Source: Chloroflexota bacterium
GTDB taxonomy: Bacteria; Chloroflexota; Dormibacteria; Dormibacterales; Dormibacteraceae
NCBI GenBank assembly: GCA_005880915.1
Contig: VBIW01000049.1
Location: 1 to 64,000, forward strand
Direction of reading: 5' to 3'
Length of the DNA: 64,000 bases
Shown: one piece after another, positions 8,896 through 18,147 of the stretch
Position numbering within the stretch: position 1 is the first letter of the stretch
Layout: every line of letters starts with the position of its first letter
The notes under the pieces: model-generated
Told to the model about the DNA's origin: nothing
Seen by the model: only the letters and a program-made list of their open reading frames with translations
The model's database searches: none
Made by a program: the position numbers and the translations under genes

Positions 8896-10542
8896 GTGTT
8901 GATTGGCCTTTTGAGTAAAACGCGTCTGGTGGTGGCAGGGCTTGCGATCGTCGCGCTCGTCCTCGGCACTTTGATCTACCGCGACATGTTCGTGTCCAGC
9001 AAGAACGCAGCCAGTGCCCTGAACCTCACCACCGTCAGCCGCCGCACGGTGACAGCGAGCATCACAGGCTCCGGGAACATCGAGCCGCAAGCGCAGTCCA
9101 ACGTCAACTTCAAGGTCGCAGGCGTGCTGACCGAGATCGACGCCCACGTCGGCGACCACGTTTCGGCCGGACAGACGCTCGCGAAGATCGACTCGACCGC
9201 CGAGCAGAACGCTGTCAACCAGGCCAACGCCAACCTGTCTACGGCGCAGGCCAACCTTCAATTGACCGAGACGCCTCTGACTCAAAACCAGATCAACCAG
9301 CTGCAGGACAGCGTCAACACAGCGCAGCAGAGCTACAACGACACGGTCACCCAGGTGAACCTCACCAACACGCAGGACACGAGCCAGGTGGCCGCGGACC
9401 AGAGTCAGCTAACCATCGACCAGCAGTCGCTCACCTTCAACGCCACATACCAGACCGCGCTGCAGAAGCTGACCACCGACAAGGCCGCCCTGCAAACCAC
9501 GATCACGACCTTCAACACCGACGGATGTCAGTCGCAGGCCTACGCGACCTACTCGACGACGTGCCTCACCGACTTCAACGCCGTGTCGACCAACCAGACT
9601 GCCGTCAACGCCGACCAGCTGACGGTCAACACTCAAGCCGCGACGGTCAACGTTGATCAGAGCAAGCTCAACACGGACACCGCGAAGCAGACCTCCGACA
9701 AGACCTCGGGCCAGCGCAGCGTCAACCAGGCCGCCGCGGCGCTGACCAGCGCGCAGGACCAGCTGAAGACGCAGACCGAGTCCAAGCCCAACCAGATCGC
9801 ATCGGCCAAAGCCCAGGTGTTGAGCGCAGAGGCCGCGGTGCAGACCGCGCAGCAGAACCTCAACGAAACGACGCTGGTCTCGCCGATGGACGGCGAGGTG
9901 AACAGCATCAGCGGCGTCGTCGGCGAAACCGTAGCGCCCGGCGGCGGCACGACACCAGAGGCACCGGGCAGCCAGGCGCCCCTGCCGGCGAGCACGGCAT
10001 CGAACGCCTTCATGGTCATCGGAAACATCAGTGGGATGGAAGTCGTGATCCCCTTCGCAGAGTCCGACGCTTCGAGGCTCGCCTACAACCAGCCCGCGCA
10101 GGTGACCTTCGACGCCGTGCCGAATCTCACGATCACCGGCCACGTGATCGCGGTCGCCAGCGCGGCCACGGTGACCAGCGGCGTCGTGAACTACTACGCG
10201 ACGATCGTCCTCAATCAGACCGACAAGGCGCTGAAGCAAGGCATGACCGCGAACGCCACGGTCACGGTCAGCAAGGCCACGAACGCCCTCTCGGTCCCCA
10301 ACCTCGCGATCAGCCACACCGCGGGTCAGGCGTACGTGAACGTCTACGCCGCGGGCCAGCAGGTCCCGACCCCGATCGAAACCGGCGTCGCGGGCGACCA
10401 GTTCACCGAGGTCACGGGCGGCCTCAACGACGGCGAGCAGGTCGTGCTCCCGTCCGTCAGGATTTCGAGCGGCACCGGCACCAACCGCGGCGGCACGTTC
10501 GGTGGCGGCGGTGGCGGCGTGCGCGTGGGCGCCGGCGGATGA
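8896..10542 (+). CDS. HlyD/MacA-type periplasmic adaptor (efflux subunit)
   Basis: The predicted protein has 548 aa. GTG 8896 follows GGAGAGGAG at good spacing. It has an N-terminal transmembrane anchor, then split biotinyl-lipoyl halves (GNIEPQAQSNVNFKVAGVL... and VSPMDGEVNSISGVVGE). These flank a very long Gln/Asn/Thr-rich coiled-coil hairpin (about residues 110-320), longer than in typical MacA. Beta-barrel domains follow, with a Gly-rich C-terminus (GGTFGGGGGG). Operon with a MacB-like ATPase and permease points to MacAB-type export. Confidence 0.85.
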   Translation: MLIGLLSKTRLVVAGLAIVALVLGTLIYRDMFVSSKNAASALNLTTVSRRTVTASITGSGNIEPQAQSNVNFKVAGVLTEIDAHVGDHVSAGQTLAKIDSTAEQNAVNQANANLSTAQANLQLTETPLTQNQINQLQDSVNTAQQSYNDTVTQVNLTNTQDTSQVAADQSQLTIDQQSLTFNATYQTALQKLTTDKAALQTTITTFNTDGCQSQAYATYSTTCLTDFNAVSTNQTAVNADQLTVNTQAATVNVDQSKLNTDTAKQTSDKTSGQRSVNQAAAALTSAQDQLKTQTESKPNQIASAKAQVLSAEAAVQTAQQNLNETTLVSPMDGEVNSISGVVGETVAPGGGTTPEAPGSQAPLPASTASNAFMVIGNISGMEVVIPFAESDASRLAYNQPAQVTFDAVPNLTITGHVIAVASAATVTSGVVNYYATIVLNQTDKALKQGMTANATVTVSKATNALSVPNLAISHTAGQAYVNVYAAGQQVPTPIETGVAGDQFTEVTGGLNDGEQVVLPSVRISSGTGTNRGGTFGGGGGGVRVGAGG

Positions 10543-11216
10543 TCACGCTCGAAGGGGTCACCAAGACCTACCGAATGGGCAGGATCGAGGTCCCGGCGCT
10601 GCAGGGAATCGACCTCCATGTCGGACAGGGCGACTTCATCGCGATCATGGGCGCGAGCGGATCCGGCAAGTCGACGTTGATGAATATCCTCGGCTGCCTT
10701 GATGTCCCGTCGAGCGGTCGCTACCTACTCGATGGGACCGACGTAGCAAAACTCGGCGATGACGACCTCGCGAAGATCCGCAACCGGAAGATCGGTTTTG
10801 TTTTCCAGAGCTTCAACTTGATTCCGCGCACGAGCGCTCTGCACAACGTGGAGATGCCGTTGATCTACGCGGGCGAGGGCGGCCGGACTCAGCGGGCGCG
10901 CGAGGCGCTCGGCTCGGTCGGGCTGGCAGATCGCGTTCACCATCAGCCGACGGAACTGTCTGGAGGCCAGCAGCAGCGCGCTGCCATCGCCCGGGCGCTG
11001 GTCACCAACCCTGCGATCCTGCTTGCCGACGAGCCGACTGGGAACCTCGACAGCGCGTCAAGCGTCGAGATCATGCGACTGCTTTCCAACCTCAACGCAG
11101 AGCAGGGCCGCACGATCGTGCTCATCACACATGAGCAGGACATCGCGCGCTTTGCGAAGCGAGTCGTCGAGCTGCGCGACGGACGCATCGTGCGCGACGA
11201 GAGGACCGCGCCATGA
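10539..11216 (+). CDS. MacB/LolD-type ABC transporter ATPase
   Basis: The 225-aa protein has Walker A GASGSGKST, Q-loop VFQSFNLIPR, signature LSGGQQQRAAIARAL, Walker B ILLADEPTGNLDS and switch-region ITHEQD. These are the hallmarks of the MacB/LolD/FtsE mechanotransmission group. It overlaps the adaptor upstream (ATGA) and the permease downstream (ATGA). It powers the permease encoded next and does not itself cross the membrane. Confidence 0.92.
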   Translation: MITLEGVTKTYRMGRIEVPALQGIDLHVGQGDFIAIMGASGSGKSTLMNILGCLDVPSSGRYLLDGTDVAKLGDDDLAKIRNRKIGFVFQSFNLIPRTSALHNVEMPLIYAGEGGRTQRAREALGSVGLADRVHHQPTELSGGQQQRAAIARALVTNPAILLADEPTGNLDSASSVEIMRLLSNLNAEQGRTIVLITHEQDIARFAKRVVELRDGRIVRDERTAP

Positions 11217-12454
11217 ACCTCTTCGAAGCGTTGCGCATGGCCGCCAACGGGCTCCTGGCGAACCGACTGCGAAGCGCGCTGACGATGCTCGGCATCCTGA
11301 TTGGGGTTACCGCGGTAATCCTGCTTGTGGCCGTCGGCAACGGCGCGAGCGTGCAGATCAACAACCAGGTCCAGTCGCTTGGCGCAAATGTGATTTACGT
11401 GTATCCCTCCAACGCCCGCGGCTCGGGCGGCGTCTCGCAGGGCTTCGGCACTGCGCAGACGCTGACGCAGGCCGACGTCGACGCCATAAACAGCCACCAG
11501 CAGGACCCCGACGTCGTGGCCGCGATCCCGATCGCCCAGAGCGGCGGGCAGATCACGTACGGCAACCAGAACTACTTCGCGCCGACGACCGGCACGACGA
11601 CGGACTTTCCTCTCGTGCGCAACTACCAGGTGGCGGCGGGATCGTTTTTCACCGCCGACGACGTCAACGCGCGCCATCGAGTCGTGGTGATCGGCCAGAC
11701 GGTGGTCGACAACCTGTTTGGCGCGACGGACCCGATCGGCCAGACGATCAAGATCAACCGCCAGAGCTTCCGCGTCATCGGCGTCTTTGCGCAGAAGGGC
11801 GGCAGCGGCCTGGGCTCGCAGGACAACGTGGTCGTGGCGCCGATCACGACGGTGTGGGCTTATCTCACGGGTTCGCGCGGCAAGGTCATCAGTCAGATCG
11901 TCGCCTCGGCGTCATCGGCGAGCACGGTGACCCAGGCGGAGACCGAGATCACGACCATCCTGCTGCAGCGCCACCAGATCTCCGACGCGACGCTGGCCGA
12001 CTTTCAGCTCCAGAGCCAGCAGGACATCCTCAACCAGGCGACCTCGATCGCCACCGCGCTGACGCTCGTGCTGGGCGCCATCGCCGGCATTTCGCTCGTC
12101 GTCGGCGGCATTGGAATCATGAACATCATGCTGGTCACTGTCACAGAGCGGACTCGCGAGATCGGCATTCGAAAAGCGATCGGCGCACGGCGCCGCGACA
12201 TCCTCATGCAGTTCCTGATCGAGGCCATGGTGCTCAGCGGACTCGGTGGGGCGCTGGGCATTGCGCTCGGGGCCCTTCTCGCGAAAGAGGCTCCGAGCAT
12301 CGCCGCCACCTCGAGCTTTCCGACGCCTGTTGTCTCCCCCTCGTCCGTGGTCCTCGCCTTCTGCGTCTCGGTGGCGATCGGACTTTTCTTCGGCATCTAT
12401 CCCGCCAACCGTGCAGCGCGGCTGCACCCGATCGAAGCCCTCAGGTACGAGTAA
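11213..12454 (+). CDS. MacB-like ABC transporter permease (FtsX fold)
   Basis: The 413-aa protein has one N-terminal helix (LRSALTMLGILIGVTAVILLVAV), a large extracytoplasmic MacB_PCD domain (about residues 45-275) and three C-terminal helices in the FtsX arrangement, with VTERTREIGIRKAIGARRRDIL between them. It would act with the adaptor and ATPase as a mechanotransmitter exporting a peptide, lipid or antibiotic. It overlaps the ATPase gene by 4 nt. Confidence 0.92.
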   Translation: MNLFEALRMAANGLLANRLRSALTMLGILIGVTAVILLVAVGNGASVQINNQVQSLGANVIYVYPSNARGSGGVSQGFGTAQTLTQADVDAINSHQQDPDVVAAIPIAQSGGQITYGNQNYFAPTTGTTTDFPLVRNYQVAAGSFFTADDVNARHRVVVIGQTVVDNLFGATDPIGQTIKINRQSFRVIGVFAQKGGSGLGSQDNVVVAPITTVWAYLTGSRGKVISQIVASASSASTVTQAETEITTILLQRHQISDATLADFQLQSQQDILNQATSIATALTLVLGAIAGISLVVGGIGIMNIMLVTVTERTREIGIRKAIGARRRDILMQFLIEAMVLSGLGGALGIALGALLAKEAPSIAATSSFPTPVVSPSSVVLAFCVSVAIGLFFGIYPANRAARLHPIEALRYE

Positions 12455-12466
12455 AGGAGTGAAACC

Positions 12467-12958
12467 GTGAAGCTATACGTCGTCGCCTTGCTGCTGGCAG
12501 TCGGGATCCTGGGTGGTTTCTACGGCGGCTACAAGCTCGGCCAGAACAACGTCAGTGCCAACACCACCGCACAGAACCAGACGCAGCGCACGGGCGGCAA
12601 CTTCGGTGGCGGTGGCGGGACTCGCGGCGGGTTCGCCGCTGCGTGCCCGAGCCCCGGCGCGCCCTCGCCTTCACCCGGCACCAACGCTGCCGTGCGTGGA
12701 ACGGTGACCGACCTGACGTCGACCTCGCTGACCATCACCACCACTGCGTGCGACACCAGGGTCGTATTCGGCAACACGGTCCAGGTTTCCAAGACAGTCG
12801 CCGGCTCGACATCCGACCTGAAGGACAACATGACCGTGACGATCGTCGGCACACGCCAGGCGGATGGCAGCCTCAAGGCCACGACGATCCAGATCGGCGG
12901 TGGAACTGTCGCCGTGCCGGGCGGAGCCGGCGCTTCGCCGCGCCCGAGCGGAGGCTAG
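12467..12958 (+). CDS. Secreted/anchored protein with small beta domain (DUF5666-like)
   Basis: The 163-aa protein has a strong RBS (AAAGGAG) before GTG 12467. An N-terminal hydrophobic helix is followed by a low-complexity Gly/Thr linker, one Cys (CPSPGAPSPSP), and a beta-rich domain with VRGTVTDLTSTSLTI and VQVSKTVAG. That pattern resembles DUF5666 domains. Last gene of the ECF/MacAB operon; it may be an envelope partner of the exporter. Its stop overlaps the convergent acetyltransferase gene by 4 nt. Confidence 0.65.
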   Translation: MKLYVVALLLAVGILGGFYGGYKLGQNNVSANTTAQNQTQRTGGNFGGGGGTRGGFAAACPSPGAPSPSPGTNAAVRGTVTDLTSTSLTITTTACDTRVVFGNTVQVSKTVAGSTSDLKDNMTVTIVGTRQADGSLKATTIQIGGGTVAVPGGAGASPRPSGG

Positions 12959-13491
12959 GCCTCCTCCAGCTCGCCAGTCTCCTTGCCTAGCGGCTTCTCG
13001 AACCACGCCACGTCCCAGTAGCGGCCGAACTTGCGGCCCTGCTCCGTGAAGTGAGCCACGCGCTTGAAGCCGAATTTCTCGTGGAGGGCGATCGACGCCG
13101 GGTTCGGCAGCGCTATGCCGGCGTATGCGCGATGGATGTCTTCGCCCTCGAGGGCCTTGAACAGCTCGTCGTAGAGCCGCGCGCCGATTGCCTTCCCAAT
13201 GAGATCCGGGGCTATGTAAACGCTCGTCTCGATGGACGTCAGGTAGCCCGGCTTCGGCCGGAAGCGGCTGCTCGACGCGAACCCGGCGACCTGGTCGCCG
13301 GTCAGGGCGATCATCACCCGGTGGCGTCCGGTCTCCGCGTAGTGGCTGAACCACTGTTTCCTGTCTTCCATGGACATCGGTTCGACGTCGAATGTGACGT
13401 GGGTCTCGGCGACGTAATGGTTGTAGATGTCGTTGATCGGCGCGAGGTCGGCAGCGGTCGCCGGACGGACGTGGACGGAGGCGTGGATCAC
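12955..13491 (-). CDS. GNAT acetyltransferase, phosphinothricin/amino-acid N-acetyltransferase type
   Basis: The 178-aa protein begins VRPATAADLAPINDIYNHYV and continues THVTFDVEP, the PAT/MnaT subgroup pattern. The acetyl-CoA site is IGKAIGARLYDELF and the C-terminal strand region NPASIALHEKFGFKRVAHF. It probably N-acetylates an amino-acid analogue such as phosphinothricin or methionine sulfoximine. It is divergent from folB with only 32 bp between starts. Confidence 0.85.
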   Translation of the reverse strand: MIHASVHVRPATAADLAPINDIYNHYVAETHVTFDVEPMSMEDRKQWFSHYAETGRHRVMIALTGDQVAGFASSSRFRPKPGYLTSIETSVYIAPDLIGKAIGARLYDELFKALEGEDIHRAYAGIALPNPASIALHEKFGFKRVAHFTEQGRKFGRYWDVAWFEKPLGKETGELEEA

Positions 13492-13523
13492 GGTGGATCA
13501 GTTTATTTCCGACAATTGGCGGC

Positions 13524-13880
13524 GTGGATCGGATCGAGCTTCGCGGAATGTCCTTCCAGGGCCGCCACGGCGTCCGCCCGGCCGAGCGCGCCCAGCCTCA
13601 GGAGTTCAAGGTCGACCTCGAGATCGACGCCGACCTCGAGGAGGCTGGACAGAGCGATCGGCTGGCGGACACCGTCGACTACACGCAAGCACGTAAGGCG
13701 GCACAGGAAGTGATCGAGGGCCAGTCGATGAAGCTCCTGGAATCACTGGCCACCGCCATTGCCCAGCGCGTCCTGGAGCTGCCGCGCGTAGGCGCGGTCT
13801 CGGTGCGAGTGGCCAAACGCCCGGCGAGCATGGAGCCGATCGAGGCGGCGGCGGTGCGCATCGAGAGGACGCGCAGGTGA
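13524..13880 (+). CDS. folB: Dihydroneopterin aldolase
   Basis: The 118-aa protein starts at GTG 13524 and opens DRIELRGMSFQGRHGVRPAERAQPQEF, the FolB signature, with Glu/Tyr residues (DTVDYTQ) and conserved Lys96 in VAKRPASM. The enzyme converts dihydroneopterin to hydroxymethyl-dihydropterin in folate synthesis. First gene of the folB-larC-folD-methyltransferase-folC operon; the stop overlaps the larC start (GTGA). Confidence 0.9.
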   Translation: MDRIELRGMSFQGRHGVRPAERAQPQEFKVDLEIDADLEEAGQSDRLADTVDYTQARKAAQEVIEGQSMKLLESLATAIAQRVLELPRVGAVSVRVAKRPASMEPIEAAAVRIERTRR

Positions 13881-15031
13881 CCATCGCCTACTTCGACTGT
13901 TTCTCCGGCATCTCAGGCGACATGACGCTGGGAGCGCTTGTCGACTGCGGGGCCGACCGCGCGCTGCTCGACGCGGTGGTCGAGTCGTTGCACCTGGGGG
14001 ACGAGGTCACAGTCGAGGTCCGCCACGAGACGCGCGGCCACGCGGGCGGCACGCGCGTGGTGGTTGAGGTGAATGACCGCGTCGAACGCACGGTGCCCGC
14101 GCTGCGCCGCGCCGTCGAGGACGCGGACATGCCCGCCCCGGTCAAGTCGCCGGCCCTCGCGGCGATCAACCTCCTGGCTCGCGCCGAATCGCAGGTCCAC
14201 GGCGTGCCGGAAGACAAGGCGCACCTGCACGAGCTTGGGGGTGCCGACACGCTCGTCGACGTGGTCGGGGCGTTCTGGCTGCTGCATGCGCTGGACGTAA
14301 CCCAGGTCTACGCCTCGCCGCTCCCCGCGCCGCGCGGGCTGAAGGGTGGGATGCCGTTGCCCGCGCCGGCGAGCCTCCGCGTACTGGAGGGCACTGGCGC
14401 CATCTTGCAGCCGTCGGATGAGACTCGTGAGCTCGTGACGCCGACCGGCGCCGCCATTCTCGCCGCCGCGGCCAGGTTCGACCGGCCGGCCATGTCGCTG
14501 CGCCGAGTGGGCTATGGGATCGGGACACACGCCTCACCCGGCAACGCGCTCGCGGTTTGGGTCGGCGACAACGTCGCTGCGCACACCGGCGTGACGATGC
14601 TCGAAACGAACATCGACGACATGGCGCCGAACCTGATCGCGGCCCTGTGTGAGGATCTGATGGCGGCGGGGGCGCTCGACGTCGTGGTCGTACCGGCGCT
14701 GATGAAGAAGGGACGGCCCGGGCACCTCCTGTCGGTCATGTCGCCACCTGAGCTGGTAGGCAGCCTCAGCGATCAGCTCCTGCGGCGTAGCACGACGCTC
14801 GGCATCCGGATGAGTACGGTGGACAGGCTCATTGCCGCGCGCAAGATCATCGAGATCGTCACGCCGCTCGGTTCCGCGCACGTCAAGGTGAAGGAGCTCG
14901 ACGGGCGAGCGGTCGATGTCGCGCCGGAATACGAGGACTGCCGGCGGATCGCGCGCGAGACTGGGCAAGACCTTCGTGATGTGATGCGCCTGGTCGCGGA
15001 AGCTGCGCGCCGCGAGCTCGGACTCGAGTGA
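13877..15031 (+). CDS. larC: Nickel pincer cofactor biosynthesis protein LarC
   Basis: The 384-aa protein starts at GTG 13877 and has the LarC/DUF111 hallmarks: AYFDCFSGISGDMTLGALVD at the N-terminus, HLHELGGADTLVDVVG near residue 120, and ETNIDDMAPNLIAALCEDLMAAGALDV near residue 240. LarC inserts nickel into the pincer cofactor of lactate racemase-type enzymes. In lactobacilli it needs a programmed frameshift; here it is one continuous frame. No larA, larB or larE is in the window, and its setting inside a folate operon is unusual. Confidence 0.88.
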   Translation: MTIAYFDCFSGISGDMTLGALVDCGADRALLDAVVESLHLGDEVTVEVRHETRGHAGGTRVVVEVNDRVERTVPALRRAVEDADMPAPVKSPALAAINLLARAESQVHGVPEDKAHLHELGGADTLVDVVGAFWLLHALDVTQVYASPLPAPRGLKGGMPLPAPASLRVLEGTGAILQPSDETRELVTPTGAAILAAAARFDRPAMSLRRVGYGIGTHASPGNALAVWVGDNVAAHTGVTMLETNIDDMAPNLIAALCEDLMAAGALDVVVVPALMKKGRPGHLLSVMSPPELVGSLSDQLLRRSTTLGIRMSTVDRLIAARKIIEIVTPLGSAHVKVKELDGRAVDVAPEYEDCRRIARETGQDLRDVMRLVAEAARRELGLE

Positions 15032-15879
15032 CGGCTCGCCTCCTCGACGGTAGGGCCGTCGCCAAACAGATATATGAAGAAGTCGCGAGGGCGATCAGCG
15101 AGCGCGTGGCGCGAGGTGGCTCGCGGCCGCGGCTCGCGACCGTGCTCGTCGGCGACGACCCTGCGTCGGCCCAATACGTCGAGCTCAAGCAGGGCAACGC
15201 ACGAAACGTCGGCATGGAGTCGGAAGACCACAGGCTTCGATCGAGCACAACGACCGAGGAGCTTCTGGCCCTGGTCACGAGATTGAACCGCGACGACGCC
15301 GTGAGCGGAATCCTGATCCAGCAGCCCACGCCCATTCAGATCGACATGCGGCGTATCGCGTTCGAGCTGGATCCGGCAAAGGACGTCGACGGGTTTCACC
15401 CCATCAACGCCGGCCTTCTCGCCCTGGGCCTGCCGGGCGGCGTGGAGCCCTGCACGCCTGCGGGAATCGTCCTGCTGCTCGAACGGTCGGGCGTCGCCAT
15501 CGAAGGCGCCAACGCCGTCATCGTCGGCCGGAGCAACCTGGTCGGCAAGCCGACCGCGCTGCTGATGCTCAAGCGCAACGCCACAGTCACCCTGTGCCAC
15601 ACGCGCACACGAGACCTCGCCACTCATACGCGAAGCGCCGATGTCCTCGTCGCGGCGGCCGGAAGGGCCAACCTGATCAGCAAGGAGATGGTCAAGCCCG
15701 GCGCGGCCGTGGTCGATGTCAGCACCAACTGGACAGACGGGCATCAGGTCGGGGATCTCGGGCCGGGCGTCGCAGATGTCGCCGGATGGCTGACCCCGAA
15801 TCCCGGCGGAGTCGGACCGATGACCCGCGCCATGCTGATCAAGAACACGTACGAGGCCGAGGTCCGCCGCCGTGGGTGA
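15028..15879 (+). CDS. folD: Bifunctional methylene-THF dehydrogenase/methenyl-THF cyclohydrolase
   Basis: The 283-aa protein starts at GTG 15028 (GTGA overlap). Family markers are VGDDPASAQYVELKQ with Tyr50 and catalytic Lys54, QQPTPIQID, KDVDGFHPINAG, PCTPAGIVLLLE, and VIVGRSNLVGKPTALLM for NADP binding, ending TPNPGGVGPMTRAML. FolD interconverts methylene-, methenyl- and formyl-THF, so it links the C1 region at 47-63 kb to folate metabolism. The family usually runs about 285 aa, so this is full length. Confidence 0.95.
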   Translation: MTARLLDGRAVAKQIYEEVARAISERVARGGSRPRLATVLVGDDPASAQYVELKQGNARNVGMESEDHRLRSSTTTEELLALVTRLNRDDAVSGILIQQPTPIQIDMRRIAFELDPAKDVDGFHPINAGLLALGLPGGVEPCTPAGIVLLLERSGVAIEGANAVIVGRSNLVGKPTALLMLKRNATVTLCHTRTRDLATHTRSADVLVAAAGRANLISKEMVKPGAAVVDVSTNWTDGHQVGDLGPGVADVAGWLTPNPGGVGPMTRAMLIKNTYEAEVRRRG

Positions 15880-16885
15880 CCACCTGCCGGCCGAAGGGCT
15901 CCGCCTGCTCAACGGCTTCCGCGGCTACCAGCTCGCGGTCGCCGCCTGTCGCCTCAAGCTGCCCGACCTGGTCGCGGAAGGCCACTCGACCGCAGACGAT
16001 CTCGCGGTTCTGACCGGCACTCATGCCGGGGCGCTGCGGCGGACGCTACGCGGCCTCGCTGTGTGGGGATTCTTTGCTGAAGATTCCGATGGCCACTACT
16101 CCGCGACGCGGGTGTCAGACGCATTCCGCTCCGACCGGCCGGGCTTCCGCAACATCACGCTGATGCTCAGCAACGAAGGCTATCGCGCGTGGGGCGATCT
16201 GATGCATACGCTGAAGACGGGCGAGCCTGTCTTCGAGCGCATCTATGGCATGAGTCGCTGGGCGAAGATGGCGGAAGACCCTGTCGATGCGGCGCAGTTC
16301 AACGCGGCGATGGTCGAGATCACGACCCGCGTCTCCAGGGCTTTCATCGCGAGCTACGACTTCAACGGCGTGCGAAAGGTGGTTGATGTCGCCGGCGGGA
16401 ACGGAGCGTTGCTCACCGCCGTCCTCCAGGCTAACCGCGATATGGAGGGTGTCCTCTTCGACCTGCCTGCCGGTCTCGCCGGCGCCACGGAGCGACTGAA
16501 CGCAGCGGGGCTTGACGGCCGTGTGACCCTGGTCGAGGGCAGCTTCTTCAATTCGATCCCGGTCTCAGGCGACCTTTACCTGCTCAAATCGATCGTCCAC
16601 GACTGGGATGACGATCGCGCGGTGGCCATCCTGACCACGTGCCGCAAGGCCATGAGCTCGCCGGCGAAGCTGGTGCTCCTCGAGCGGTTTCTGCCGGAAC
16701 ACATCGATGCGATGGATGACGCCTTTGCCTCAGTGATGAGCGACCTGCACATGATGGTCGTGCTGGGAGGGCGCGAGCGCACGACGGCCGAGTACGCGAA
16801 GCTCCTCGACGCAGCTGGGCTGCGCATGACGCAAACGATCACAATGGAATCCGACTTCTACGCGATCGAGGCCGTTCCCACCTGA
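15872..16885 (+). CDS. SAM-dependent O-methyltransferase (Methyltransf_2 type)
   Basis: The 337-aa protein starts at GTG 15872, overlapping folD by 8 nt. An N-terminal winged-helix dimerisation region (about 1-95) is followed by a Rossmann SAM domain: VVDVAGGNGALL, LFDLPAGLAGA, LKSIVHDWDDDRAVAIL and catalytic His in SIVHDWDD. It resembles acetylserotonin/hydroxyindole O-methyltransferases. The substrate cannot be predicted. Sitting between folD and folC suggests convenience of expression rather than folate chemistry. Confidence 0.85.
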   Translation: MGDHLPAEGLRLLNGFRGYQLAVAACRLKLPDLVAEGHSTADDLAVLTGTHAGALRRTLRGLAVWGFFAEDSDGHYSATRVSDAFRSDRPGFRNITLMLSNEGYRAWGDLMHTLKTGEPVFERIYGMSRWAKMAEDPVDAAQFNAAMVEITTRVSRAFIASYDFNGVRKVVDVAGGNGALLTAVLQANRDMEGVLFDLPAGLAGATERLNAAGLDGRVTLVEGSFFNSIPVSGDLYLLKSIVHDWDDDRAVAILTTCRKAMSSPAKLVLLERFLPEHIDAMDDAFASVMSDLHMMVVLGGRERTTAEYAKLLDAAGLRMTQTITMESDFYAIEAVPT

Positions 16886-18147
16886 CCTACCAGGAGGCTC
16901 TCGACTTCATATCGAAGCAGGGCCGCTTCGCGATGAAGCTCGGCACCGAACGGACGAGGGCGTTGCTCGACCGACTCGGCGCGCCGGACCGCCGCTTGAC
17001 CGGAGCGCTCATCGCGGGCACCAATGGCAAAGGGTCGACCGGTGCGTGCCTCACGTCAATTCTTCGAGCCTCGGGCCGCGATGTGGGCTTCATGCCCAAG
17101 CCGCACCTGATCTCGTACACGGAACGGATCGAGCTCAACGGGAGTCCGATCAGTGAGCAGGATTTCGTCGCGACGCTCGAGAAACTGATGCCGACGCTCG
17201 ACGCGGTGGCGGCCGAGATGGGTGCGACTACGGAGTTCGAGATGTTGACTGTGATGGCGATCGCTTACCTCGCGCCGCGCATCGACCGATTGGTCTGTGA
17301 GGTCGGGTTGGGCGGCCGGCTCGACGCGACCAACGCGCTCGATCTCGGTGTCGCCGTGATCACGAACGTCGACCTTGATCACCAGAAATATCTCGGCAAC
17401 ACGATCGGCGAGATCGCGCGCGAGAAGGCGGCCATCATCAAGAGAGGCGATCGCGTGGTGACCGGCTGCAAAGGCGAGGCCCTCGAGGTGGTCGAGTCTC
17501 AGGCGCCTAGCGTGTCTGCTCCGGTGTGGCGGCTCGGGAAAGAGATACATGTCGAGTCGACGTCGCAGGGCTGGGGCGGGTACGTGATGAGCGTCGCGGG
17601 CCCTGGCTTTGAGCACAGCGACCTGCGATTGCCCCTTGTCGGCGACTACCAGCCGGCGAATGCGGCACTCGCCGTGGCGGCGGCCCACCTCATCGACGAG
17701 ATCGGAGATCATGCGGTTCGCGAAGGTCTGGCCGCGACGCGGTGGCCTGGGCGTCTCCAGGTGATCGCGGAGCAGCCGCGCGTGATCCTCGATGGCGGAC
17801 ATAACCCCGCGGCGATGGTCAAGGCGGGCGCGGCGCTGCGAGGGCTGATCGGGTCGGAGCAGCTCATTGCCGTGTTTGCGATGCTGAGCGAACGCGATCC
17901 GGTCGTGCTGCTCAACGCACTGCGGACGCTGCAGCCCGACGCCGTTGTGTTCACCGAACCCGCGAGCGCACACGGGCACGCCATACCCGCGGCCGAGCTC
18001 GCCGGCATCTACGGCGCTGGCGCCCGCGTTGAGCGGCAGGCAAGCGCCGCCCTCGAGCGGGCCAAGGAGCTGGCCGGTCCGGCCGGGAACGTCCTGGTCT
18101 GTGGCTCGCTCTACCTGGTCGGCGAGATCCTCGCCCTCAGGGACTAG
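16882..18147 (+). CDS. folC: Folylpolyglutamate synthase/dihydrofolate synthase, probable CTG start
   Basis: The 421-aa Mur-ligase family enzyme adds glutamate to folates. Motifs: GTNGKGSTGACL (P-loop), KPHLISYTERI, TEFEMLTVMA, LGGRLDATNA, TNVDLDHQKYLGN and DGGHNPAAM. The conserved N-terminus LTYQEALDFISKQGRFAMKLG begins at CTG 16882, which overlaps the previous stop as CTGA. The first ATG (16933) would remove 17 conserved residues, and no ATG, GTG or TTG lies between the upstream stop codons and CTG. GAGG at 16868-16871 may serve as RBS. Confidence 0.9.
   Translation: MTYQEALDFISKQGRFAMKLGTERTRALLDRLGAPDRRLTGALIAGTNGKGSTGACLTSILRASGRDVGFMPKPHLISYTERIELNGSPISEQDFVATLEKLMPTLDAVAAEMGATTEFEMLTVMAIAYLAPRIDRLVCEVGLGGRLDATNALDLGVAVITNVDLDHQKYLGNTIGEIAREKAAIIKRGDRVVTGCKGEALEVVESQAPSVSAPVWRLGKEIHVESTSQGWGGYVMSVAGPGFEHSDLRLPLVGDYQPANAALAVAAAHLIDEIGDHAVREGLAATRWPGRLQVIAEQPRVILDGGHNPAAMVKAGAALRGLIGSEQLIAVFAMLSERDPVVLLNALRTLQPDAVVFTEPASAHGHAIPAAELAGIYGAGARVERQASAALERAKELAGPAGNVLVCGSLYLVGEILALRD

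Noticed and set aside
13877-15031. Programmed frameshift in larC
   Set aside because: A single uninterrupted frame covers both LarC halves.
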